A DNA stretch of 64,000 nt from Echinometra lucunter. Lineage: Eukaryota > Echinodermata > Echinoidea > Camarodonta > Echinometridae. A program made the position numbers and the translations under genes. Location: contig CM057153.1 of assembly GCA_029962745.1 (NCBI GenBank), positions 41,436,178 through 41,500,177 of the forward strand, read 5' to 3'. A model generated the notes under the pieces. That model saw only the letters and a list, made by a program, of their open reading frames with translations, made no database searches and was not told the DNA's origin. Shown here one piece after another: positions 46,514 through 57,620 of the stretch (within the stretch, counting starts at the first letter, position 1; the number at the start of each line of letters is the position of its first letter).

Positions 46514-46645
46514 GGACCCCGTAACACAAAGCTTAGCGATTGATCGTACAATAAATTTTTGCGATCGATTGCACAAAGTGGTCAATGCAATCAATCGCAC
46601 AGATCAATTGTACGATCAATTGCTAAGCTTTGTGTTACGGGGCCC
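46514..46645. mobile_element. Palindromic MITE (D1), about 132 bp
   Basis: The ends are GGACCCCGTAACACAAAGCT and AGCTTTGTGTTACGGGGCCC. Internal GATTGATCGTAC and GCGATCGATTGC pair with inverse copies, so nearly the whole element folds. The D2 copy is at 56815-56938. Confidence 0.75.
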
Positions 46646-46669
46646 AGGTGCTCCATTTGCGGAATGCAC

Positions 46670-47300
46670 ACGGGCGTCGCTAGAATATTTTGAAGGGGGC
46701 GGGGGGGGGCAAGACCTAAATTTGCCAACAAATTTTTAGGTGGTGACCCCAAGTTTGCCGACAACTTTGCTGCACTATAAGTTAATTTACCCTTCTGAAA
46801 AAAGGCAGAACAAGCAATCAATTTCAAACAATATCGCAGATGTAGATCTTCCTTACTTTACTTTAGCCAAAGCTGTTGTAGTTGGGAGAACTGACGGTTC
46901 TTGCTATATCATCAACCATTTTGTGAGCTGGCGAAACGAGTGAACAAAATAAAAACCACTCTTTCTTCCTGTATAGAAGTGTTATTTCGTCATCAAAATG
47001 CACTAATAGGCCTATAAGACATTTAGATAATCATATTCGGTCACCTCGCTTGTCGAACTTGTATTCTTTCCGAAATCCGAAATCCACTTTCTATATACAG
47101 TTATACGAGTATTTTTTTTTTTCATGGTAGAAGTGTTGTTTCGTCATCAGAATGCATTATAGGGAAATTAAGCATGATATTTTGTTTGTCACACCGCTGC
47201 CAAATATGACTCTACCGTATTTTGGCACATCGTTGGCCCAATTTGTTTGTTGTTTGCAACCATCCTGTGGTCAGCTTGTCATGGTTGTAGCGATTACAAG
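46670..47300. mobile_element. hAT-like remnant abutting the LINE (D1)
   Basis: The left end CACGGGCGTCGCTAGA and the following GGGGGCGGGG, AAATTTGCCAACAA and GAGCTGGCGAAACGAG blocks resemble the hAT-like family. The right terminus is not found; at about 47300 the sequence becomes the RT of the LINE, which is cut there. The D2 counterpart is about 56960-57620. Confidence 0.6.
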
Positions 47301-50300
47301 CGAGTACACCATTTGATATCATGCAGAAATCAGAAAAGGTATTGTTTAAAAATGTTGTTATTTTCCGACCAGTTAAATAGCTGGAAAACCAGGCTAGTGA
47401 TTTACCAGTTATACCAAGTTGGAGAGCTTGATTAAAAGTAATTTATGATTAACCATATCAAATGCTTTATGCAAGTCTAAAAACACAGCCCCAGTGTATT
47501 TTCCATTGTCCAAGGCAAGCAGCCAGTCATCAGTTACTTTAGCCAAAGCTGTTGTAGTTGAATGACGAGGCCTAAATCCGGATTTTTCTGGGATTAAGAC
47601 TTGATTTTGGTTGAGGTAATATCAGGGGCGTCGCTAGAGGGGGGGGGGGTGTGACACCACCCCCCCCCCCCCATTAAAAATTCTGTCGGCAAATTCGCGA
47701 TCGCTGTCGGCAAGAGAGAGAGAGAGAGAGAGAAAGGAGAGGGAATAGGAAGGAGGGAAAAGGAAAAAAGAGAGATGAGTAAGGTGCCCAAATAGAGTCA
47801 TATTCGGCTTATTTGCTTGTGCATTTTGACGACGAAATAACACTGGTAACACGAAAGAGAGCCTATTTTTCCTCGCTCGCTGCGCTCCCTCGTATTATAT
47901 TAAGATACAGGATGTTTTCGGAGAGCAAACATTTGCCAAGTGAAATAAACAAATATATAATTTAGATATTTTGGGGCCCATCATGTATTTTGTTGAAGAA
48001 TTATCACCTCTATACCATAAAAAAGAGTAAATATATTTTTCCTGCCTCGCTGCGCTCGCTCGTATAATATTTAGATACAGGATGGTCTTTGAAAGCAAAT
48101 AGATTAGGTAGGAGAGGTGACCAAATATATCACAATAGGTATCTTAAAGGCCCATCGTGTATTTTGATGAAGAACTTTCACTGCTACCATGAAAAGGAGT
48201 ATTTTTCCTCGCTCGCTACGCTCGCTTGTACAATATTCAGATACAAGATGGATTTGGGAAAGCAAACGAATTCGGCAAGTGAGGCCCATCATGTACTTTG
48301 ATGAAGAGTTATCACCTACCATAAAAAGAGTATATATATTTTTCCTCGTTCGCTGCGCTCGCTCGTATGATATTTAGATACAGGATGGTCTTTGAAAGCA
48401 AATAAATTAGGTAAGAGAGGTGACCAAAATATCAAAATAGATATCTTAAAGGCCCATCATGTATTTTGATGAAGAACTTTCACTTCTACCATGAAAAGGA
48501 TTATATGATAAGGAGTATATAGATTTTTTCCTTGCTCGCTGTGCTCGCTCGTATAATATTACGATTTAGGATGGTCTTTGGAAGCGAATGAATCATGTGA
48601 GAGAGGTGACCAAATATATGATTTAGATATCTTTAAGCCCATCAGTTTGATGAAGAACTATCACTTCTACGAAAGAGAATGTATATTTTTACTCGCTCGC
48701 TGCGCTCGCTCGCATTATATTTAGATAGAGAATTTTAAGCTAACACATTCAGCAAGTGAGGTGAACAAATATAATTTAGAAGGAAAATATAATAGAGGCA
48801 CACAATTGAACATGCCTCGTGGGCTTTATACAGTTGAATTTGTCGACGTTGGTCGTCGGCAATCGGAGGCATAATTTGTCGGCAATCTGGCCTCTACACC
48901 CCCCCCCCCCCCCCCATTAAAAAAAGTCTAGCGACGCCTCTGGGTAATATAACAGTTGTTTTTGAATGATTTTTTCAAGTAATTTGGATACACACGGTAG
49001 TATTGAGATTAGCCTGTAATTGTCAGGATTTGATTTATCTCCCTTCTTGTGTAATGGTATGATTTTAGCTACTTTCCATTTATCAGGTACTTTTCCATCC
49101 TCAATCGACTTATAATACGTAATAGATGGGACTAATTCATTAGCACAAGATTTTAAAATATAAGTTGATATACCAATAGACTTTTTGTTCTTAAGTATTT
49201 TAATTTCTTTAAAGACATCACTTTCATGTATCTTAGATAAGACAAATGTGTCAGTGACATTATACACTGGAAAAGAATCTATTATAAAATCACTACACAT
49301 ATCATTAGATACACTTGCTAAGTGTAAATTGAACTCGTTTGCTGTACTAAAAGTACCAGCAGAAGATATAGGAATATTAGACGAAACATTGTCATTTGGA
49401 ATTATAGATTTCAGAACCGACCAAGAATTACTTCTACTCGGATTATGACTTAGTTTATCATAATAATATTTCTTCTTAGCTTTCCTGTTTTCTGAAGTGA
49501 CTTTGTTTCTCAGGCGTCTATACTCTTTCCATAAGCTTTTCTCTTTACATGATTTAGCCTTTCCTTTAACATTGTCTCTCTGTTTCATCAAGTTGTAAAG
49601 AGATTCGTTTAACCAAGGGGAATGTTTACTTTTTTTACACGTTTAGTTTTCATAGGCATATGTTTATCTTTAATCTTTAATAAAAGTTCTTCCCATTTAT
49701 CAACTGCATCGTTTATATCATAAAAAGATTCTATTTGAATCCAATTTTGGTCCTTAACTTGGGTTCTAAAATCCTCCATATTGATATTTCTACATTTCCT
49801 AAATGCTACATATCTTTCATTTGTACTTACAAAATGGGAATTTCCAAATTAGGAAATTCATGGAACGATCACTCAGACCATTATCTATGACACCAAAAGT
49901 CTTAATCTTTTCAATAGAATTAGTAAGCATATGATCAATTATTAATGTGGAAGAACCCGTGTGCATATGGTTGTATTTACTTGTTCCAAGGAATAAATGC
50001 TATTTATTTGATTATACTTAATAGTTTGGAAATTACTGAACTGTTTTAAAAGATCACAATTGAAATCACCCATTATTATCATCAATGGACAGTTAAAACC
50101 ACTAACAAACGATAGCAAATCTTCATAATCATGATAATGATCAAGAATCTCAGTATTGAAATTGGGTGGTCTGTACCAATTGATAAAGACAATTGGATGT
50201 GTATTTTTATACGAATAGAAAGGGAATCGTGATCCAATACTGTATAAGCGAGACTTTCATGAATATAAGTGGCAACACCTCCATCGAATCTATTTCTATC

Positions 50301-50784
50301 CTTACGAATGATCTCATAATTGGGAATGTGCACTTCACTAGCCTTAACACTACAATCTAATCTAGTTTCATTTAAGGCAAATAAATGAATTTTATTGTTG
50401 AGAAGTGCTGATTTTATTTCATCTATATTCTTCAGTAAAGTGACAATGTTAAACTGTGCAAACCTTAGCCCCTTGACTGACATTTGATCATATTTACAAG
50501 AAGTATTGTCTTGAGTTTTTATAATACATTCATTGGCAGATTCATCTATTTTCAAATCATCAGAAATTTAGTAGTTTTGTAGTATAGTAAAAAGGTCATT
50601 CTTGTAAAATACATCTTGGACATGCCCAATCAACAAACAACTGTGATTCATCATTATACATACTTAACACACAGTGGCAGTCACTGTGCTGGAAAACAAC
50701 CGTTCTATATGATGGCAACAAAATAAATGATAATAATACAAAAATGAGAAAGAAATGACAAAGATAAGGATGTTTAACGACCAT
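47301..50784 (-). pseudogene. CR1/Jockey-type LINE ORF2 (D1), 3'-truncated, split by hAT element
   Basis: Minus-strand order: an N-terminal Cys-rich motif (CHCVLS...WACPRCILQ, 50690-50600), then an AP-endonuclease region from 50555 (LRFAQFNIVTLLKNIDEIK, LFALNETRLD, NRFDGGVATYIHESL). The RT N-terminal part is in 49591-48951 (WKVAKIIPLHKKGDKSNPDN, YRLISILPCVSKLLEKIIQ). A 1320-bp hAT insertion interrupts, then the palm continues from 47615 (EKSGFRPRHSTTTAL, FLDLHKAFDMVNH near 47475). It ends near ISNGV at 47310, before the expected PQGS box, where a hAT-like remnant begins. Frameshifts occur near 50540, 50215 and 49850. The catalytic FADD region is absent. The D2 copy lacks the hAT insertion. 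Confidence 0.88.
47623..48942. mobile_element. Non-autonomous hAT-like element, 1320 bp, with six internal tandem units
   Basis: The termini CAGGGGCGTCGCTAGA and TCTAGCGACGCCTCTG are inverted repeats; the 8-bp target duplication GGTAATAT flanks both ends (47615-47622; 48943-48950). D2 has the empty site at about 57913. Inside, six units of about 136-188 bp each carry CTCGCTCGCTGCGCTCGCTC-like sequence (47873, 48044, 48207, 48343, 48531, 48692), AGATACAGGATGG, a CAAATA run and GGCCCATCATGTATTTTGAT. G/C-run subterminal regions match the element at 11487. No transposase. Confidence 0.92.
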
Positions 50785-51266
50785 ATTTCATGCTGTGCCA
50801 TGCACTTTGTTCAAATATTTGGTTTCCCCTTATTTTGGAGTTCTTTTTTCTAAGCTGGTATTGAAACAAGAAAACAACGGGTCTATTTGTATACGGCCAC
50901 TGTTATTATGACTAGATAAACAGACGAAAACAATGATTTTGGGATTCCCCTTTTCTATAAGAAATGGTATTGAGAGCGAATAAAGCTTACTATGCCTTAT
51001 TGAGTGGTTGTTTAGAAGGTGTTCATATGAATTTTGGAAAGAAAGCACAGAGGACTAGTAATTGCCATTGCTTGCTGTTTAATTCTGCTCGAAGGCAGCG
51101 ATAAAAGCTGAATGCCATTTGAATACAAGCCTTAGTATAACAAACAATACGTTTAACATGAAGGATCTTTTAACACACTTTTTGCTCCAAGGCAGCGATA
51201 AGAAGTTAATGCCATTTGAATACAAGCAATAATAAAACACACTCAATGATATGTTTAAAACATAAC

Positions 51267-51761
51267 TTAAAGGCATTGGCTAATTTTGTGAGTAGCTGAT
51301 TTAAAAAATTCTCAAACTAAGATGAAACATGTGTATGAGTACTTGTATTTGTACTCAAAAGCCCTGAAACCAACCATAATTTGGAATGAAACAGTGTAAG
51401 TTAGACGCAAACGGCGATTTTATTATCCATCGTCTCACGAGACAATAACTAAGAGGACCACTTTGCTTGAATTTGAAAATGCCGTTATGTGCCTCCCACC
51501 GCGTGATACGCCAATACACACAGTACGGTATGGTGAGTCATACGAGCATGCGCACTCCTTATGTCTATTCTGTGCAACCGACCCTTGTATATTTTTCAAA
51601 CATTGGTTCACATTTTTTAAATTTAAAATTACTTCCTTTGGATATTATACTTTGAAACTTTCAGACTGGTATTTTTACACTATAACCCTTTATGTTTATC
51701 CCAATTTCAAGTAACAAAACAAGATTTTTTTAAATCATAGCAATGTTAACCAATGTCTTTA
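51267..51761. mobile_element. Inverted-repeat-bounded segment, orientation 1 (D1)
   Basis: It is bounded by TTAAAGGCATTGGCTAA on the left and TTAACCAATGTCTTTAA on the right. The interior occurs in the opposite orientation at the same place in D2 (60255-60750), while both outer flanks keep their orientation. No protein is recognised; small frames are not conserved. Confidence 0.7.
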
Positions 51762-52354
51762 AGGCATGATCTTGTTATTATTATATAGCAATATACAACT
51801 TGACACTTTATCTTGTGTCAAACTCCTGCGCGGCCAATCGCATATTAACTTAGTGTGTTAATAACTTTTTCACAACTTGGTGACTGTACTGACTTTTAGT
51901 ATATTTAAACTTCTATCCTCATGATAGTGGGGAGTGTGGTAATGTTACCTACTACCCCTGCTCTTGAATAGCTAATCACATAAGTAAATAACGAGACATT
52001 TTGACTACCTAGAGGAAAATATGCAGTTATCATTACTTATAACAGTAAAAGTACAGAGTAAGCAATTTAGAGCATTTTGACTGCGTGACTGAATGACTTG
52101 CAGAAATATTTTGCCTCAAGCAGTGTCAAGTGTTTGGGATGTGTGATAACGTGATTGCTGGGCGATGGTAACTCGACCCAGCAAGCCGTTTAACCTGCCA
52201 AAGGATGGTACCACGAGTGGCAGGCCAGGGTGGGCGGCCACGTGGGAGAGCGTTGTCCCATCTCAAGCTCCGACTTTTAAGTGGCCCCTTGTGACACAAG
52301 AGCATATCCTGTCCAAACTTCTATTTGTGCCACATAAAAGGCGATCTACACAAC

Positions 52355-52540
52355 TTAGCTGAATGTGGCTCATCTTGAGAATGAGCTAGCTACCCCAACC
52401 TGCCTAACCTCCCGCCATTATGCAACTTGGAGCAATCTAGATACATTAGCTGAATATGGCTCATCAATAATTGATGAGCGAGCTGCCCCTTCCTGCCCAA
52501 CCTCCTACCTTCGTGCAACGTTGAATAAATCTGGCCCATT
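52355..52540. repeat. 90-bp minisatellite, about two units (D1)
   Basis: The unit runs TTAGCTGAA.ATGGCTCATC ... GCCCAACCTCC...ATGCAAC. Each unit is a multiple of three, so a frame stays open across units, with peptides like SRHYATWSNLDTLAE. D2 has one more unit. It is probably not coding: no start context or homology is seen. Confidence 0.7.
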
Positions 52541-52914
52541 CCCAGAAGCTTGCAGGTTGTCCAACAACAAAACACTGCTTGCAGGTTACAAACAGCATTC
52601 TATTTTCTTCTGCTTATCATTAAACACAATACCCTGCCCATCGTCTTTACTAACATTGACACTGTAGCTGTTTCTGTATTCATAATTCTATACATAACAT
52701 CCCACTGTAAAATTTATGGGACGTACATGCACCTACAACATGTACAATGTATCACTTACACCTGACATTCACTGTATTAGCCAGGCTGGGTGGGGGAGAC
52801 AAAAATTTGTTGCCTTCGGGCAGAAACACGTCAACCAATGAAAAATAATGCAAATATTCGGGCTTACAACTGTATATGTGTGAGCTAGTTCTATCAATGA
52901 TTGTAACGATAAGA

Positions 52915-53030
52915 GGTGCCGTAGTCGAGTGGATTAAAGCGCTTGACTGGAGAAAGTCGGGGATTCGATCCCCTGTACGGCACTTATGCCCTTGAGCAAG
53001 ATATTTCATCTGCATCGCTGTTTTTATCGT
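52915..53030 (+). repeat. tRNA-derived SINE (D1)
   Basis: GTGCCGT (52916-52922) pairs with ACGGCAC (52977-52983). Between them are A-box-like TAGTCGAGTGG and B-box-like GATTCGATCCC, i.e. an internal Pol III promoter in a 68-nt tRNA-like head without a sound anticodon arm. A body with TTATGCCCTTGAGCAAGATA follows; a CTTGAGCAAG motif just after the tRNA head is common in SINEs of aquatic animals. It ends in an AT-rich AAATAAATTAATTTA region. The D2 copy is at 62119-62234. Confidence 0.7.
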
Positions 53031-54214
53031 ATATGAAATAAATTAATTTACTTTATGCATATTGATGCCAACGTATGCTTGTGTTTTTTGTTTTCTTTTA
53101 AAGATAACTGTAGGCCTAATATTTGTCTCCTCGAGGTTTATGTAGAAAATGCAATTTTAATCTCAGAAATCTGTGCTGACGTGTCACTGACATAAATCGC
53201 TGAGCAGACGGCGATATCCGTTATAGTTTCCACTTTTAACCTCCAGAAAATCGATGTAAAGAAATTAGATTTTATAGGATATTCATGTACATATATACAT
53301 TTGCCAAGGCATAAACGAAAGTTAATAATTTACATTTTTTTCACTCTTAGAAGGTTGCTTAAAATTACAGTAGGGAAATTGATGGTCACGAAATTCTTCT
53401 CAGAAGCTGCGTTATTGTTACCCAAATCTGTTTCAGGTCATTTAACCAACTTGTGTCAAATATTATTTGCCCAAATATATTGACACAAATTTATCAACAA
53501 CTGATATAACAGGAGTTTAGAACAGATTATCAAGTAGTTAGGCATAGTTGTAAGTTTGAGTTCGGTAAAAGTTAGTTGGGTATTAGGTTGGTCAGGCATT
53601 TGCCGAAGGTTTGAGTAAAAATTATCCAGAACAATGGCCTTAATCCCTACCGGTGGTCATTATGTTGCCAAAGACATGGGTAAATAAAATTTCCAACATC
53701 CCTTGCCAAACTGTTCCTTGCCCGAGAAAAATAGAGAAATACACAGGTGAGAAGGAGAGAAAAGGTTACAGGAGAAAAAACAAAGAAAGACATAATGGCA
53801 GACAGAGCTGAAATATTTTAGAAAGATCCGAAGAATATCATAATGACAGCCTGAAGAAAAGATGATAAAGAAATATATGATGGAAGAAAAGGTGAAAAAA
53901 GGAAAACTTAAGGAAAGAAGGAAATATATCATGAAATGAAAAATAACATAATGAAAGATGATATAGAGAGGTAAAAACAAACAATGAAATAGGGAAAGAC
54001 AGAAAAAGAAGGTGATAGAAGAAATGAGATATATGGGACTGAAGAGAATATCTAAAAAAATGGGTAAATTAAGGAAAGCATATTAAGGAAAGAAAGAATG
54101 AATGAACTTTCTGTTCATTCATGCGATTTTACTCTGATGGATGCATGTCTAGAAAAACTTAATTATGTCTGAATTCAATGCTATTTTCCGAAAGAAAGAA
54201 ATGATAGAAGGATA

Positions 54215-54215
<1 letters not shown>

Positions 54216-54259
<44 letters not shown>
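54216..54259. repeat. (TA)n microsatellite (D1 only)
   Basis: About 22 TA units are present in D1; D2 at about 63404-63412 has only a few. Confidence 0.9.
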
Positions 54260-54261
<2 letters not shown>

Positions 54262-54421
54262 AAAGAAATTTGACAAATGAAACCACTTTGGCAACTCCCT
54301 TGTAAATAATAAACACTAAAAAAAATGAAAAAGGGAAAATTACAATTGCGTAGCTCCTTCAATGTTCCCCAGGCCTCCGCCGGGAATCGAACCCGGGTCA
54401 CTGGCTTATAACGCCAATGCC

Positions 54422-55309
54422 CCCTCCGGGGGGGGGGGGGGGGGGGGGTCACCTCCATTGAAGAGTGGACAGCATCCGCGAGAAAAAAACCGCGGAAAAG
54501 GGGTATTTTTTCAGGGGTAGGCGGGGAACGCGAATAGAGTGTCGAAAACGCCCAAAAATGGAAAAAAAGCCCCCTAAATCACGATAATCTGATACTGCTT
54601 TCACACCTAGGTACGGTCGCTGCGAGCGGTCGCTGCGACCGATTAAATCATAGTGTGAAAGCATTTCATCGGTAGCTGCGACCGATCGTTTTGGTAAAAA
54701 ACGATCGGTCGCTGAGTACGGTCGGTGAGGTACTTCTGCGATCGATCGCGACCGATGCAAGCTAGATGTGAAAGCACATCGTACTCAGCGACCGATCGAA
54801 ATGCAATGACCCCCCATACATGCCTACGCACTATCTCTACTTCCGCTTCCGGCTAGGTCAGCTATACAGCGACCGATCGCTCTGGGCCTGACCAAATTTT
54901 GACGGAGGTGTGAAAGCACGTCCGATCGGTCGCAGCGACCGCTCGCAGCGACCGTACCTTGGTGTGAAAGCAGTATAAAACGCGAAAAGGGTATGTAATT
55001 TTCACCGACTGTAACAAGACCCGTGAACGGAAAATCTATATAACGCCTGTGTAATACATAATGAGACAGTGCATTATCTCGAGATAAAAACGGCTCCAAA
55101 CTTTCAATGGTCCCCACTAACACTCTCAAAATATGAAAATGGAAATATCCTCGTTCAGGGTGTGCACATCTGGGACATCTGCACAAAATCCGTGTTTAGG
55201 GTGTCCTATGGCCTGCCCTTGAATCCTCGTTTAGGGTCCTTTTTTTAGGACGATTCTCGCAGATGCTGTCCACTCTTCAATGGAAGTGACCCCCCCCCCC
55301 CCCCTGGGA
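54422..55309. mobile_element. Inverted-repeat DNA element, 888 bp, inside the tRNA-like gene
   Basis: After G-runs, the left end reads GTCACCTCCATTGAAGAGTG and the right end is the inverse of GTCACTTCCATTGAAGAGTG; complementarity continues through GACAGCATC.GCGAGAA. CAATGCC flanks both sides (54415-54421; 55310-55316) and is single in D2 at 63610-63616, the empty site. A 379-bp MITE is nested within. No transposase. The superfamily is not assigned (7-8 bp duplication). Confidence 0.85.
54595..54973. mobile_element. TA-flanked MITE, 379 bp, nested
   Basis: The termini CTGCTTTCACACC and GGTGTGAAAGCAG extend as inverted arms of about 50 bp rich in GCGACCGAT. The flanks are TA (54593-54594; 54974-54975), as for Tc1/mariner-type insertions. 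The GCGACCGAT/ATCGGTCGC motif recurs many times inside, giving further hairpins and an opposite-strand frame rich in Arg and Ser that is not a gene. Confidence 0.82.
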
Positions 55310-56814
55310 CAATGCCTTACCACTAGACCACAGAGGCGGGCCAGCAGTTAGGCGTGACCGAATCCAATTGACCGACAGACAGATTTCCAACCCTTTTTGA
55401 TTCTTTATTTTGGGTGCAGATGAGTTAATGAACAATGAGAAGCCGCGTGCCGCAGCCAGTTGGCTTCTCATTGTATTGGATTGCATTGTATTGGATGTAC
55501 CTATCCACTCCTTGGGTATTTTGTTTTCTACTACAATGGTGAATAAACTATGAATATTCTTAAATTTTTATTAGCGTGAGCTTGCATTCTAGCTATGTTT
55601 TGAGGGAGCAGGAGTTGTTCTAGCTGTCACTTCCACACTTCAACTACAAACTGCCTCTGATCGGACACAGGTTCAAGTCTGAATCACGTTTATAGGAGGG
55701 TGATGTGAAACGTCAGACTCAAACGTAAATAAGGGATTGATTTACGTCTGTAAAAACCAATACAACGACCGGATAACTGGATGGGATGGGAAAAGTTAGG
55801 TTAGGATAGGTTAGGATGTAGGATTGGATATGCAATTGTTACCCGTTATATGAGGAAAAAAAGTATGACAAAGAAAAATTAGGTAAGATGTTGGTTAGAA
55901 GAAATGGGATAATTAGGATAACTGTAAGTGTTAATAAACCAAACTGGATATAATAATATCAAATAATTATACCCCAAGTAATACAATTTCAATATGTTGA
56001 AAAAAAAACATTCAGATCCACAAATGATCATGGTAATAACAAGGTAGAGCTAGCGAGGAGAACGAACTATTATACATTCAATTCATTTCTATGCTTGAAA
56101 GCTGCACATTCAATTTTCAAAATGTACTTTACATTGTGCAACATAGTGGGACAAAGAGAGGAGTATGACACCGCGGGAGGCGTATATCAAGGTTCTCGAT
56201 GTTGACAGAAATACATGAGGTAAACATAATGTAGGCTTAAAGATATTTCATGGTCCCCGATTATAAACATAATAGGCATGAAACGCAGTTGACCGAAGAA
56301 TTAGCCGTTTCTCGAGTAGCGAGACCGCAGGCTGAGGTTGAAATATAATTTTAATGTGAATAATGTCATATATGTTATGTATGCAATATCTGTTATAAGA
56401 ACAGTGGTTTGTACTATCTTACAAACTTCCCTTTGATATGTTTAAATAACTTTCAGGTTCACTTCCGGGTTCACAATGCAAACAAACGGGTTACGCATTC
56501 TTGCTATTGAAGAATCATGAAATCACTCGTATAATAGATCGACGTTTGGCAAAGCTTCCAGTTTCGTAAGAGCATTTTAGAGACTTCTGTCTTGCTGGGA
56601 GTGGCTCATGTGGCTATATTCTAATCAAATCTATCTTCTTCTACCTTTTTGAACATTACCATCAGCAGATATTAACACCACTATCTGGTAAGAATTTCTT
56701 TATATTTCAGACCAGAACTTAATTTTCACTTTTACCGGAGGTTTTTTCCCCCCCCTCACATAATCACGGAACAAATTTCACAAAATAAATGAATGGATAC
56801 TCCAGGACCCTGTA

Positions 56815-56938
56815 ACACAAAGCTTAGCGATTGATCGTATAAAAAAAAATTTGCGATCGATTGCACAAAGTGGTCAATGCAGTCAATCGCAAAGATCAAT
56901 CGTACGATCAATTGCTAAGCTATGTGTTACGGGGGCCC
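56815..56938. mobile_element. Palindromic MITE (D2 copy)
   Basis: Counterpart of 46514-46645, slightly shorter, with changed bases in the stems (for example GACCCTGTAACAC at the left). Confidence 0.72.
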
Positions 56939-56959
56939 AGGTGCTCCATTTGCGGAATG

Positions 56960-57620
56960 CACACGGGCGTCGCTAGAATATTTTGAAGGGGGCGGGAGGG
57001 GGCAAGACCTAAATTTGCCAACAAATTTTTAGGTGGTGACCCAAAGTTAGCCGACAACTATGCTGCACTATAAGTTAATTTACCCCTCTAAAAAAGGCAG
57101 AACAAGCAATCAATTTCAAACAACATCGCAGATGTAGATCTTGCTTACTTTGATGGGATATTAAGGGGCCGGGAAGCGGTTTGAAAGTTGGGGGAGCTGA
57201 GTTCTTGCTATATCATCAACCATTTTGTGAGCTGGCGAAACGAGCGAACAAAATAAAAAGCACTTTTTCTTCCTGTATAGAAGTGTTATTTCGTCATCAG
57301 AATGCACTAATAGGCCTATAAGACATTTAGATAATCATATTCGGTCACCTCGCTTGTCGAACTTGTATTCTTTCCGAAATCCGAAATCCACTTTATATAT
57401 ACGAGTATTTTTTTCATGGTAGAAGTGTTATTTCGTCATCAGAATGCATTATAGGGATATTAGGCATGATATCTTGTTTGTCACACCGCTGCCAAATATG
57501 ACCGTATTTTGACACATCGTTGGCCCAATTTGTTTGCTGTTTACGACCATCCTGTGGTCAGCTTGTCATGGTCATGATGAATGTAGCGATTACAAGCGAG
57601 TACACCATTTGATATCATGC
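56960..57620. mobile_element. hAT-like remnant abutting the LINE (D2)
   Basis: Counterpart of 46670-47300 beginning CACGGGCGTCGCTAGA; contains GAGCTGGCGAAACGAGCGAA (57229). It ends where the truncated LINE RT begins. Confidence 0.6.

Larger units (their letters stand above)
54373..55337 (-). pseudogene. tRNA-like gene (D1) split by an 888-bp insertion
   Basis: The halves 55337-55310 and 54421-54373 (minus) form a cloverleaf: acceptor GCCTCTG/CGGAGGC, D arm GTCT/AGGC, a fully paired anticodon stem TTGGC/GCCAG with loop GTTATAA (anticodon position UAU), and T arm CCGGG-TTCGATT-CCCGG. The insertion falls after AAGGCATTG, between the D arm and the anticodon arm. Unlike the D2 copy, no T-run follows the 3' end. 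The tRNA body resembles tRNA-Glu more than tRNA-Ile, so identity is uncertain. Confidence 0.7.
45208..56038. repeat. Large tandem unit D1
   Basis: Matches D2 (56039 to the window end) in order: AACAAGGTA-AGC leader, MITE, hAT-like remnant, broken LINE, inverted-orientation segment, minisatellite, SINE, tRNA-like sequence. D1-specific sequence: a CACTA MITE (45316-45588), about 230 bp at 45660-45890, a hAT element (47623-48942) and an 888-bp insertion (54422-55309). The stretch 55345-56038 is AT-rich and without a gene. Confidence 0.9.

Noticed and set aside
47873..48715. Regularly spaced GC-rich repeats resembling a CRISPR array
   Set aside because: The spacing is irregular (136-188 bp), the intervening sequence is itself repeated, the host is eukaryotic, and the array lies inside a TIR-bounded element.
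52916..52983. Functional tRNA gene at the SINE head
   Set aside because: Good acceptor pairing and A/B boxes, but no proper anticodon arm and weak T-stem pairing, and SINE body sequence follows directly.
53301..53483. 60-residue frame identical in D1 and D2 (62505-62687)
   Set aside because: The whole surrounding DNA is identical, so this is not codon-level conservation; no recognisable domain.
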